7,684 nt of DNA from Planctomycetia bacterium (lineage in GTDB: Bacteria; Planctomycetota; Planctomycetia; Pirellulales; UBA1268): contig RFPF01000139.1 in the NCBI GenBank assembly GCA_009926295.1, forward strand, positions 1 to 7,684, given 5' to 3'. Shown piece by piece: positions 1 to 6,842 of this stretch. A program made the translations under genes and the position numbers. The first letter of the stretch is position 1. Each line of letters begins with the position of its first letter. Below the pieces are notes generated by a model. It did not search any database and was not told where the DNA came from. It saw nothing but the letters and a program-made list of their open reading frames with translations.

Positions 1-34
1 AGACCGATGCTCTATCCAATTGAGCTACGGGTGC
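1..34 (-). tRNA. tRNA gene, 5' part only (probably tRNA-Arg), cut by window edge
   Basis: Read on the minus strand from position 34 down to 1, this gives a 7-nt acceptor strand GCACCCG, then TA, a D-arm GCTC/GAGC closed around a loop with the invariant GG, A26, an anticodon-stem strand TCGGT, and C32-U33. The window ends right after U33, so the anticodon, variable loop, T-arm and 3' end are missing. The GCACCCGTAGCTCAATTGGA start is typical of bacterial tRNA-Arg genes, but the amino acid is inferred because the anticodon cannot be read. That it is a tRNA is well supported. Confidence 0.85.
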
Positions 35-43
35 ATGGCGAAG

Positions 44-72
44 AGAATACCGCAGCCGACGCCCGACACCAA
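44..72 (-). promoter_or_regulatory. Sigma70-like promoter for the tRNA gene
   Basis: On the minus strand a -35-like TTGGTG (72-67) is followed after 17 bp by a -10-like TATTCT (49-44). Expected initiation near 37-38 would leave a 5' leader of only a few nucleotides before the tRNA begins at 34. The spacing is ideal and both hexamers match consensus at four to five positions. This is a sequence-based prediction only. Confidence 0.5.
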
Positions 73-76
73 GGTT

Positions 77-105
77 TGGCCGGAAAACACGGGCCCATCC
101 GGCCA
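77..105 (-). terminator. Hairpin downstream of the MFS-acyltransferase gene, possible terminator
   Basis: Positions 77-84 (TGGCCGGA) and 98-105 (TCCGGCCA) form a perfect 8-bp stem with a 13-nt loop, about 11 nt past the stop codon of the minus-strand gene. There is no T-tract after the stem, so it does not meet the intrinsic-terminator pattern. It might act as a weak terminator or a 3'-end stabiliser that separates the gene from the downstream tRNA promoter. Confidence 0.25.
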
Positions 106-115
106 CGCGTGCGAG

Positions 116-826
116 TCATCCCGGCCGCGGCACGAGGAAGCCGTCGGCGTCCACGTCGAACGCATCGGCGAGGAGCGCCGCCGGAACGGCGCGGGGATCT
201 CGCGTCGCCATCGCGATCGGAGGGTCGAGGGTCGCACCGATCACGAGCGTGCGGCCCTCGCCTGGGCCGATGCCCTCGCTCGCGAGGGACGCAAGTCCGA
301 GCGACTCGCGATCGGAGGCCCGCGGCCAGACGACGACGCCGTTGAGTGCGCGGCCCACCGTCTCCGGCTTGCAGATCGTCTCGTGGTTCCAGGTGATCCG
401 GGCCGGCGGGGTGTTCATCGCCACGAGTCCGCCGGCTTCCGGCGGTGCGTAGGCCACGACCGGTTGGATGCCCGCTGCCGCCTGGAACCGGTCGGCGGCG
501 GCACGGGCGGCACCGAGATCGGCCGCATGGCCGATCGGCATCACGACGACCGCGAGGTGCGCTGCAAGCCCCTTGCAGGCGTCGGGCGTGCTCGCCACCG
601 ACGCCACCTGATCCACCCGCGCCAGCCAGAGCGTGGCCCGCTCGGCCGCGAGGATGGCGGCGAGATCGCGGGCGGGCGTATCCGCGTCCACGACCCGCGC
701 GGCGATGCCGAGCAAGGGGCTCGGATGCCGCCCGAGGCCCGGGAACAGCGGATCGCCGGCGGCCAGCGAGGCGACGAGCCGATCGTCACGGCGCACGAGA
801 CAGGCCCCGTCGAACGCCTCGGCCGC
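116..826 (-). other. Degenerate acyl-CoA/ACP synthetase (AMP-binding) domain within the fusion protein
   Basis: Several stretches line up with adenylation-domain landmarks in the right order. LLGIAARVVDADTP (residues 720-733) matches the usual 'pLLaGArvV..pdp' strand. AAILAAERATLWLARVD follows like 'li.e.raTll..tPt'. AYAPPEAGGLVAMNTPP (807-823) sits where 'GYGlTEasPvvavN.p' is expected, with the TE changed to PE. KPETVGRALNGVVV (835-848) matches 'KpGtVGrPlpGvev'. FDVDADGFLV ends it near the 'DedGfl' motif. I see no P-loop-like TSGTTGxPKG segment, and the protein stops before the GRxKD hinge and catalytic lysine. It is probably a non-catalytic remnant or a repurposed docking or regulatory module. 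The alignment is from memory of family motifs, not computed. Confidence 0.6.
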
Positions 827-2872
827 CGCGGCGTGGGCGGCCCACTCCACCCCGCTCACGCCTTTCGGCGGGGCGCCGTGGGCGGCGAGCATCCGCTCGC
901 GGACGCTCGTCGCGGAGAGTTCCTGAAGGGCGAGCCGGGCGGCGTTCGGATGGGTGCCGATGGGCAGCGGCGTGCCGAACCGCAGCGTCAGCGGCCGGCG
1001 GCATCCGTCCGGGAAAACGAGCCTCGGCCGCTTCGTGAAGTACCGCCCCTCCGAGAACGTGAGCACGCTGCCCCACAAGCCGTCGATGTGCACCGGCAGG
1101 ATCGGGGCTTCGACCCTCTCGAGCAGCCATTCGAGACCACGCTTGAACCCGAGAATCTGTCCTGCGCGGGAGATGCCCCCCTCGCAGAAGATCCCGATCG
1201 CGTCGCCGGCGGCGAGGCCGGCCTGGATCTCCTTGAGCGCCCGCCCGATCGACTTGGGCCGGGGGTCGAAGAGGATGAACCGCCACTGTTCGGCGAGCAT
1301 CTGCAGGAATTTCCCCCGGATGTTCGGGCCGTAGACGACCATCCGCAGCGGGCGCGGGGAGGCCAGCGGCAGGAGAAAGCCGTCGAGCCACGAGAGGTGG
1401 TTGGCCACGACGACGACGGGCCCGGTGGCCGGCAGATGCTCGAGGTTCCTGACCCGGTAACGATAGCCGGCGTTGACGATCGCCCGCACGAGCAACTTGA
1501 GCGTGGCCCGCGGCGCGGCGTAGACCGCGGCGGCGGCGGCGCCGAGCGCGAGCAGCCCGAACAGTCCGAACATGGATCGGGCAGAAAGCAGGGGAGCCGC
1601 CGGCGTTCCGACCGGGGCCCGCAGGATGCCGTAAAGAATGGAGGCCGCGAACATCCCGGCGAACGTGAGCAGGTTCGAAGCCGCGAGCAGCGCTCCGCGG
1701 CGGGCCGGTGGACTCCTCTCCTGAAACGCCGCCTCGAGCGGCACGTCGAACACACCCGCCCCGAGGCCCAGCGCGAACAGCGTCGTCGCGGCGAACCACC
1801 AGGCCCAGCCCGCGGCCGCGGCGCCGAACACCGTCGCGGGCCCGCACGCCAGCGCAAACGACGCCACCGACATGAGCGCCGCGCCGGCCGGCACGAGCCC
1901 CAGATCCACGCCGTGCTGCGACGCCCGGCCCGCGAGCAGGCTGCCCAGGCCGATGCCGGCCACCAGCGCGACGAGCAGCGGCACGATCTGCACCTGGGAA
2001 GCGGCGCCCGCCTCGGTGCCGTACTGATCGACGTTGAGCTGGGCGACAGCGCCGAGCGCCCAGAAGAACACGATCCCCGCGGCGGCAGCCGCCAGTTCAC
2101 GGTGGCGGGCGAGTTCGGCGAGATCGCCCCACGTCCGCGCAAACGCATTCCAGGGCGGCGCCGCCGCCGGGTCGGCCGCGGGCCGACGCACGAGCATGAG
2201 CGCCGCCACCCACCCGGCGAACGCGATCCCGACGAGCACGATGGCGGCCGGGACGGCATGCACCCAGCGGGGGGCGGAGTGCGGCATCCCGTCGCTGCCG
2301 ATGCCGTCGACTCCGAGCACGACGGTGTTGTCGGCCAGCCAGTTGCCCAGGGCCATCCCGACGAGCGTGGCGGCGAGCGTGACGAGAGCGAACACTCCGT
2401 TGGCGTTCGAGAGCCGGCTCGCCGCAACAGTCTCTGGAATCGTGCCGATGACGCTCGGCGAGAGCAGCGCCGCCTGGCAGCCGATCGCGGCGACGGTCAC
2501 GAGCAGGAGCCACAGCCCTCCGGGCAGGCCGAAGGCGCTACCTCCCGAACGGACGCCCCATGCCACGGCGCCGGCGGCCGCGGCGGCGATCAGGATCTCC
2601 GCGGCCTTGCACCACACGATCACGCTCCGCTTGGGGAAGCGGTCGGCCAGCCAACCGGCGAGCCATGCCAGGATCACGAACGGCAGCACGAACCCCGCCG
2701 TGCCGACCGTGAGCACGAGGGCCACGTCGCCGCCCGCCACGGCTTTCTTGCCGAGGCCGATGGCGAGCCAGCGAAGCACGTTGTCGTTGACGACGGTCAG
2801 CGCGCGGAGCACCGTGAGCGAGGGGAAACCACCGGCCGCGGCCCGGCGATCGGCGTGCTGCGACGGCTCCAA
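116..2872 (-). CDS. MFS transporter / PlsC acyltransferase fusion (LplT-Aas-like) with decayed AMP-binding tail
   Basis: This is a membrane protein of about 918 residues. Residues 18-455 form an MFS domain with about 12 hydrophobic helices, an early VVNDNVLRW segment (27-35) like the LNDN of lysophospholipid transporters, and MFS motif A, GWLADRFPKR (73-82). Residues 455-660 form a PlsC/LPLAT acyltransferase: HLSWLD (H492, D497, the HX4D catalytic motif), EGGISRAG (564-571) and DGLWGSV (597-603), the last resembling Aas proteins. Residues 683-914 look like a shrunken adenylation domain (separate entry). By analogy with LplT and Aas it would flip lysophospholipids inward and re-acylate them at the inner membrane, which is inferred. 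The start is chosen as TTG at 2872, eight nucleotides after a GGGAG ribosome site. An upstream in-frame ATG at 3103 would cross the divergent gene's start and adds non-conserved sequence. Product family is secure; the exact start is moderate. Confidence 0.85.
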   Translation of the reverse strand: MEPSQHADRRAAAGGFPSLTVLRALTVVNDNVLRWLAIGLGKKAVAGGDVALVLTVGTAGFVLPFVILAWLAGWLADRFPKRSVIVWCKAAEILIAAAAAGAVAWGVRSGGSAFGLPGGLWLLLVTVAAIGCQAALLSPSVIGTIPETVAASRLSNANGVFALVTLAATLVGMALGNWLADNTVVLGVDGIGSDGMPHSAPRWVHAVPAAIVLVGIAFAGWVAALMLVRRPAADPAAAPPWNAFARTWGDLAELARHRELAAAAAGIVFFWALGAVAQLNVDQYGTEAGAASQVQIVPLLVALVAGIGLGSLLAGRASQHGVDLGLVPAGAALMSVASFALACGPATVFGAAAAGWAWWFAATTLFALGLGAGVFDVPLEAAFQERSPPARRGALLAASNLLTFAGMFAASILYGILRAPVGTPAAPLLSARSMFGLFGLLALGAAAAAVYAAPRATLKLLVRAIVNAGYRYRVRNLEHLPATGPVVVVANHLSWLDGFLLPLASPRPLRMVVYGPNIRGKFLQMLAEQWRFILFDPRPKSIGRALKEIQAGLAAGDAIGIFCEGGISRAGQILGFKRGLEWLLERVEAPILPVHIDGLWGSVLTFSEGRYFTKRPRLVFPDGCRRPLTLRFGTPLPIGTHPNAARLALQELSATSVRERMLAAHGAPPKGVSGVEWAAHAAAAEAFDGACLVRRDDRLVASLAAGDPLFPGLGRHPSPLLGIAARVVDADTPARDLAAILAAERATLWLARVDQVASVASTPDACKGLAAHLAVVVMPIGHAADLGAARAAADRFQAAAGIQPVVAYAPPEAGGLVAMNTPPARITWNHETICKPETVGRALNGVVVWPRASDRESLGLASLASEGIGPGEGRTLVIGATLDPPIAMATRDPRAVPAALLADAFDVDADGFLVPRPG

Positions 2873-2880
2873 AGTGTCGT

Positions 2881-2885
2881 CTCCC
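2881..2885 (-). promoter_or_regulatory. Ribosome binding site deciding the TTG start of the MFS-PlsC gene
   Basis: GGGAG on the minus strand lies 8 nt before the TTG at 2872-2870. No comparable Shine-Dalgarno motif precedes other in-frame starts close to the first conserved MFS helix. A TTG start is less usual, so the call is tentative. Confidence 0.45.
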
Positions 2886-2995
2886 GAAGCGGTGAGGGTG
2901 GTGCCCGGCGAACGCCCCAAAGCAGCTGGACCGAGCCGCGCAGCCCACGCCAGCCACCCAGGTTCACCGCATCGATGGTCGACTTTGCGGGCTGT

Positions 2996-3024
2996 TTGCA
3001 GCCCCACTGCGGCGAGCGTATCCT
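2996..3024 (+). promoter_or_regulatory. Sigma70-like promoter for the small secreted protein
   Basis: TTGCAG (2996-3001) and TATCCT (3019-3024) are separated by exactly 17 bp. Predicted initiation near 3031 gives a leader of about 60 nt before the ATG at 3092. The rest of the 219-nt divergent gap (2873-3091) shows no other gene, and I found no convincing promoter for the minus-strand gene in it. Confidence 0.45.
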
Positions 3025-3091
3025 CCAGTGTGCGGTTCGGATTGAACAAGACCGGATCGCTCCCCGCAATCCCGTGCCTGGAGCCTCGATC

Positions 3092-3556
3092 ATGAATTTT
3101 CACCGCAGCGTCGCGTGTGCCGCGGTTCTCGCAGCCCTGCCGATCGTCGCCGACTCGGCCTCGGCCCAGGTGGTCTACCGGCCGGTGGTCACCATGTTCG
3201 CCCCGGCTGCCGGACCCTACGTCGCCAACTACACGCCCGCCGGAAACTACGCGGCCGTCTCCGCCTTCAGCCCGCCCGTGATGGAGACCGTCGCGATGCC
3301 GGTGGTCGCGGCACCGGTCGTGCCTGTCACGGCCTACTACCCACCCGCGTATGTCGCGCCCACCTACGCGGCGCCCGTGCCGGTCGCCACGACCGCGTTC
3401 TACGCCCCAGCCGCGCCGGCCGCAGTCGCCGCTCCCGTGGTGACCGCTCCGGTCACGGCCTTGTACGCGCCGGCGGCGGTCGCCGTGCCCGTCTACCGCC
3501 GCGGGATCTTCGGCGGCTACCGGCCCGTTCGCGCCGCTTACTACCCTTATTACTGA
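3092..3556 (+). CDS. Small exported Ala/Pro/Val/Tyr-rich repeat protein, function unknown
   Basis: The product has 154 residues. The start is ATG at 3092 with GGAG at 3080-3083, an 8-nt spacing. Residues 1-25 are a clear Sec signal peptide: a short N-region with one Arg, a hydrophobic core AVLAALPIVA, and an ASA cleavage motif at 23-25. The mature part is low-complexity, made mostly of A, P, V, Y and T with almost no charge. It contains about three imperfect repeats of roughly 20 residues, AAPV...TA(Y/F/L)Y, and a basic-aromatic end RRGIFGGYRPVRAAYYPYY. I recognise no enzymatic domain. Small secreted proteins with VYRP and RRGxFG motifs recur in planctomycetes, in my recollection. A cell-envelope or matrix role is a guess. 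It has its own promoter and stops five bases before the next one, with no obvious terminator between them. Confidence 0.8.
   Translation: MNFHRSVACAAVLAALPIVADSASAQVVYRPVVTMFAPAAGPYVANYTPAGNYAAVSAFSPPVMETVAMPVVAAPVVPVTAYYPPAYVAPTYAAPVPVATTAFYAPAAPAAVAAPVVTAPVTALYAPAAVAVPVYRRGIFGGYRPVRAAYYPYY
3308..3496 (+). repeat. Imperfect tandem protein repeats (about 20 residues each) in the secreted protein
   Basis: AAPV recurs at residues 73, 93 and 113 (20-residue period), each followed 7-9 residues later by TAYY, TAFY and TALY at 80, 101 and 122. The spacer between the two anchors grows by one residue per copy. The repetition is clear in the protein but blurred in DNA, suggesting old duplication with drift or selection for composition. 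Confidence 0.55.
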
Positions 3557-3561
3557 GCCGG

Positions 3562-3589
3562 TTGACCGTCCCCGCGCGCCTCCTATAGT
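3562..3589 (+). promoter_or_regulatory. Strong sigma70-type promoter of the carotenoid operon
   Basis: TTGACC (3562-3567) and TATAGT (3584-3589) are separated by 16 bp. Each hexamer differs from consensus at one or two positions, which stands out in such GC-rich DNA. It begins only five bases after the preceding stop codon. Expected initiation near 3596 gives a leader of about 60 nt to the ATG at 3656. Confidence 0.65.
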
Positions 3590-3591
3590 AC

Positions 3592-3606
3592 GGAGTCACG
3601 GGAGTC
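3592..3606 (+). promoter_or_regulatory. Direct repeat GGAGTC at the predicted transcription start, possible operator
   Basis: GGAGTC occurs at 3592-3597 and again at 3601-3606, a 9-bp period straddling the expected start site of the operon promoter. Two six-base repeats in a short leader can arise by chance, so a regulator site is only a possibility. Confidence 0.15.
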
Positions 3607-3655
3607 TGGACGGCGACGGCGACAGTCGTCAGCACCCGGCCGCGAAAGGGTGCGG

Positions 3656-5206
3656 ATGACTCGGACGGTCAACATCATTGGTGCCGGCCCCGGCGGCCTC
3701 GCGTCCGCCATGCTTCTGGCGAGGTCGGGCCTGCGGGTGCGGGTGATCGAACGGCTCACCGTGCCCGGCGGGCGAACGAGCACGATCGCCACCCCGGAAG
3801 GTTTCAAGTTCGACCTCGGCCCCACGTTCTTCCTCTATCCCCGGGTGCTGGAGGAGATCTTCTCCACCTGCGGCTTCGACCTTCGCGACGAGGTCGAGAT
3901 GCTGCGACTCGATCCCCAGTATCGCCTCGTGTTCGGTGCGGGCGGCGAACTGCTCGCCACCCCCGACATCCCCCGGATGGAGGCCGAGGTGACGCGGTTG
4001 TCGCCGGCCGACCGCGGGTCGTTCACGCGGTTCATGGCGGCCAACCGCGACAAGTTCGCCAGGTTCGCCCCGTTTCTCGAGCAGCCGTTCGAAAGCTGGA
4101 TCGATCTCGCGACGCCCGACCTGCTCAAGCTGATGCCGATCCTGAAGCCGTGGAAGAGCCTCGATGCCGAACTGGGCACGTTCTTCACCGACGAGCGCAT
4201 CCGCCTGGCGTTCACATTCCAGTCGAAGTATCTGGGCATGTCGCCGTTCCGCTGTCCGAGCCTGTTCTCGATCCTCTCTTTTCTCGAGTACGAGCACGGG
4301 GTCTACCACCCCGTGGGCGGTTGCGGGGCCGTGTCGGCGGCGATGGCCAGGATCGCTGAGCGGATGGGGGTGGAAATCCGCTACGGGGAGGCGGTGGAGT
4401 CGCTCGAGTTCTCGGGGCGCCGGATCACGGCCGCCCGCACCGCGGCCGGCTCCTATCCCGCCGACGCCACCGTGCTCAACGCCGACTTCGCCCGCAGCAT
4501 GACGCGGCTGGTGCCCGACCGGCTCCGGCGTCGCTGGAGCGACCGCAAGATCGCGGCCAAACGGTTCTCCTGCTCGACGTTCATGCTGTACCTCGGCATC
4601 GACGGCCGCTACGACGACGTCGCACACCACAACATCTACCTCTCGCAGAACTACCGCGAGAACCTCGCGGACATCGAAACCAGGCACGTGCTCGGCAGCG
4701 ATCCGTCGATGTACGTGCAGAACGCCTGCGTGACCGACCCGACGCTCGCCCCGCCGGGCGCGAGCACCTTGTATCTCCTGATCCCGGTGACCCATCGCCA
4801 CCCGAACGTGGACTGGCGGCGGGAGGCCCCGCGGTATCGGGAGATCGCCCTCGACCAGATGGAGCGGATCGGCGTCACGGGCGTCCGCGAACGGATCCGT
4901 TACGAGCGCATGATCACCCCCGACGACTGGCAGGACGGCTACGAGATCTACCGTGGGGCGACGTTCAATCTCTCCCACGATCTCGGCCAGATGCTCCACA
5001 TGCGGCCGCACAACCGCTTCGAGGACCTCGAGGGCGTGTACCTCGTGGGCGGAGGCACCCACCCCGGCAGCGGGCTGCCGGTGATCTATTCCTCGGCGCG
5101 GATCACCTCCGAACTGCTGCTCGGGGATCTCGGCATGCCGGACGTCGCCGGGGCGACGCCCGCGTTCCTCGCCGACCGCGACCCGAAGGCCGCGGCGGCC
5201 GTCTGA
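3656..5206 (+). CDS. Phytoene/diapophytoene desaturase family flavoenzyme (CrtI/CrtN-like)
   Basis: This is a 516-residue protein, the usual CrtI length. The N-terminal Rossmann motif GAGPGG (9-14) ends in acidic E32 for FAD ribose binding, followed by PGGRT (37-41) and the FDLGPTF substrate/FAD segment. The family C-terminal signature GGGTHPGSGLP (465-475) precedes an SSARITSELL helix, as in CrtI and CrtN desaturases. It is expected to introduce conjugated double bonds into a C30 (squalene or dehydrosqualene) or C40 (phytoene) backbone at the membrane, using FAD. The start is ATG 3656 with AAAGGG at 3645-3650, 5 nt away; a GTG at 3650 in frame overlaps that ribosome site and is less likely. 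It is the first gene after the strong promoter, with a 41-nt gap to its paralogue. Substrate and step number cannot be read from sequence. It could also act as a hydroxysqualene-derived polyene desaturase. Confidence 0.88.
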   Translation: MTRTVNIIGAGPGGLASAMLLARSGLRVRVIERLTVPGGRTSTIATPEGFKFDLGPTFFLYPRVLEEIFSTCGFDLRDEVEMLRLDPQYRLVFGAGGELLATPDIPRMEAEVTRLSPADRGSFTRFMAANRDKFARFAPFLEQPFESWIDLATPDLLKLMPILKPWKSLDAELGTFFTDERIRLAFTFQSKYLGMSPFRCPSLFSILSFLEYEHGVYHPVGGCGAVSAAMARIAERMGVEIRYGEAVESLEFSGRRITAARTAAGSYPADATVLNADFARSMTRLVPDRLRRRWSDRKIAAKRFSCSTFMLYLGIDGRYDDVAHHNIYLSQNYRENLADIETRHVLGSDPSMYVQNACVTDPTLAPPGASTLYLLIPVTHRHPNVDWRREAPRYREIALDQMERIGVTGVRERIRYERMITPDDWQDGYEIYRGATFNLSHDLGQMLHMRPHNRFEDLEGVYLVGGGTHPGSGLPVIYSSARITSELLLGDLGMPDVAGATPAFLADRDPKAAAAV

Positions 5207-5247
5207 TTCCCCGTCGACAACCACATTCCCAACGCAGGAAGACAGCC

Positions 5248-6822
5248 ATGACCACCGCCCGCAAGCAGCAACCCCGGGACGACGACAGGGTGGTGGTCGT
5301 GGGCGGTGGGCTCGGCGGGCTCGCTGCGGCCTGCACGCTGGCCGCCCGCGGATACGCCGTCACCCTCTGCGAGCGAAACGCCTGGGTCGGCGGCAAGGCC
5401 GCGGTCCTCGCCGAACAGGGCTTCCGCTTCGACATGGGGCCGACGATCCTGACCATCCCGGGGGTGCTCAAGAGGATCTTCGCCGAGGCGGGACGCGACC
5501 TCGAGTCGGCGATCGACCTCGTTCCGCTCGATCCCCAGTGGCGCAGCTTTTTCGATGACGGCTCCACGCTCGATCTGGTGGCCGATGTGGCCGAGATGCG
5601 GCAGATCCTCGACGCCTACGCCCCCGGCAGCGGCTCGGGTGCCGGTTACGCGCGGTTCATGCAACTCGCGGAGCGGCTCCACAGGGTGTCGAACGATTTC
5701 TTCTTCTGGCGCAGCGTGGGCGGCATGAAGGACATGTTCGACCCGCGTCGCAGCATGACGCTGTCGATGGTGCGGGAAGTGATGGGCATGCGGCCCGGCC
5801 ACAGCGTGGCCGGCACGGTGCGGAGCTTCGTACCCGACGCCCGGGCGGCCCAGATGCTCGACCACTTCACGCAGTACGTCGGCAGCGCGCCCGATGCCTC
5901 GCCGGCCGTGCTCTGCGGCATCGCCCACATGCAGTCGCACGACGGCGTGTGGTATCCCCGCGGCGGGACGGGGGCGGTGCCGCGGGCCCTTTCCAGTCTG
6001 GCCGTCGACCTCGGCGTCGACATCCGCACCCGCACGGGGGTCGGACGAATCGTCGCCGACAACGGACGGGTGAGGGGGGTGGAGACGGTCCGGGGCGAGT
6101 TCATCCCGGCGGCAGCCGTCGTGAGCAACTCCGACAGCGTCCGCACCCACCGCGAGCTGGTCGACGGGCCGGCCCGCGGCCGTTTCCTGCAGCGTCGGAA
6201 GTACGAACCTGCGTGCTCGGGCGTCGTGCTCTACCTCGGTCTGGACCGGCGTTACGAGCAACTCATCCATCACAACTTCGTCTTCTCAGCCGATGCCCAC
6301 GAGGAGTTCGATTCGATCTACCGGGCCGGCGAGCCCGCACCCGACCCCACATGCTACGTCTGCGCCCCGGCCGTCACGGAGCCCGAGGTCGCCCCGCCAG
6401 GCGGCGAGTCGCTGTACGTCCTCGTGCACACGCCCTATCTCCGTCCGCACCACGACTGGTCGAAGATGCTCGCTCCGTACCGCCGTCGGATCATCGAAAA
6501 ACTGGAGCGCACGGCGGGCATGAAGGATCTCGAGAAGCACATCGTGTTCGAGCGGGCTCTGACGCCGCAGGACATCAACGACCGCTACCACGTTCTCGAC
6601 GGCGCGATCTACGGCCTCGCGAGCCACGGGCGGTTTCTCGGCGCGTTCAAGCCTGCGAACCGCTCGCCGGACATCGAGGGGCTCTACCTCGCGGGCGGCT
6701 CGGCCCACCCGGGACCCGGCATGCCGATGGTGCTGATGTCGGGCTGGATCGCGGCCGACTGCGTCGACCAGGACAAGCTCGTGGCGCGGACCGGCGGCGA
6801 CCGCGTCCCCTGCGCCGTGTGA
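5248..6822 (+). CDS. Second CrtI-family flavoenzyme (carotenoid desaturase or CrtP-like oxygenase)
   Basis: The product has 524 residues, with ATG preceded by AGGAAG at 5236-5241, 6 nt away. The FAD motif is GGGLGG (19-24) with E42, then VGGKA and the FDMGPT segment. The C-terminal signature reads GGSAHPGPGMP (483-493) followed by MVLMSGWIAAD. That helix differs from the ARIT type of the upstream paralogue and recalls the MSG/LSG form of CrtP- and CrtD-like enzymes. Both paralogues share an HHN motif and an 'APPG..LY.L...' segment, so they derive from a common ancestor. A likely role is further desaturation, or oxidation of the terminal methyl to aldehyde as CrtP does in staphyloxanthin synthesis. 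The acyltransferase next door fits formation of an oxygenated end group. CrtI family membership is firm; the precise reaction is inferred. Confidence 0.87.
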   Translation: MTTARKQQPRDDDRVVVVGGGLGGLAAACTLAARGYAVTLCERNAWVGGKAAVLAEQGFRFDMGPTILTIPGVLKRIFAEAGRDLESAIDLVPLDPQWRSFFDDGSTLDLVADVAEMRQILDAYAPGSGSGAGYARFMQLAERLHRVSNDFFFWRSVGGMKDMFDPRRSMTLSMVREVMGMRPGHSVAGTVRSFVPDARAAQMLDHFTQYVGSAPDASPAVLCGIAHMQSHDGVWYPRGGTGAVPRALSSLAVDLGVDIRTRTGVGRIVADNGRVRGVETVRGEFIPAAAVVSNSDSVRTHRELVDGPARGRFLQRRKYEPACSGVVLYLGLDRRYEQLIHHNFVFSADAHEEFDSIYRAGEPAPDPTCYVCAPAVTEPEVAPPGGESLYVLVHTPYLRPHHDWSKMLAPYRRRIIEKLERTAGMKDLEKHIVFERALTPQDINDRYHVLDGAIYGLASHGRFLGAFKPANRSPDIEGLYLAGGSAHPGPGMPMVLMSGWIAADCVDQDKLVARTGGDRVPCAV

Positions 6823-6828
6823 AGGCTC

Positions 6829-6834
6829 GGGGAA
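6829..6834 (+). promoter_or_regulatory. Ribosome binding site deciding the GTG start of the acyltransferase
   Basis: GGGGAA lies 8 nt before GTG 6843. Another in-frame GTG at 6819 overlaps the previous stop as GTGTGA and would add eight residues, but its upstream sequence has no good Shine-Dalgarno motif. Confidence 0.45.
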
Positions 6835-6842
6835 CGGGCACC

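Noticed and set aside
2565..2590. GC-rich GGC/GCG triplet run resembling a simple repeat
   Set aside because: It encodes an Ala-rich transmembrane helix of the MFS domain, so codon bias explains it.
20..3091. Very long plus-strand open frame running through to the end of the secreted-protein gene
   Set aside because: It is antisense to the MFS-PlsC gene, rich in Arg/Gly/Glu/His without domains, and open only because stop codons are rare in GC-rich DNA. Only its last 154 codons (from 3092) are a real gene.
3601..3640. Short GAC/GTC inverted pieces (CGACAGTCG) in the operon leader considered as a riboswitch or attenuator
   Set aside because: Arms are only four bases and no larger fold or known riboswitch core could be recognised.
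3629..5224. Long minus-strand open frame opposite the first desaturase
   Set aside because: The plus strand has clear FAD and CrtI motifs with good ribosome sites. The antisense product is a His/Val/Arg/Glu-rich shadow with no recognisable motif.
5086..6273. Long minus-strand open frame opposite the second desaturase
   Set aside because: Shadow of the opposite reading frame. It spans the gap between two real genes and has no domain or promoter.
5949..6842. Upstream in-frame extension of the acyltransferase
   Set aside because: It is an Arg/Pro-rich frame inside the second desaturase. The PlsC-like sequence begins only after 6843, where a ribosome site is present.
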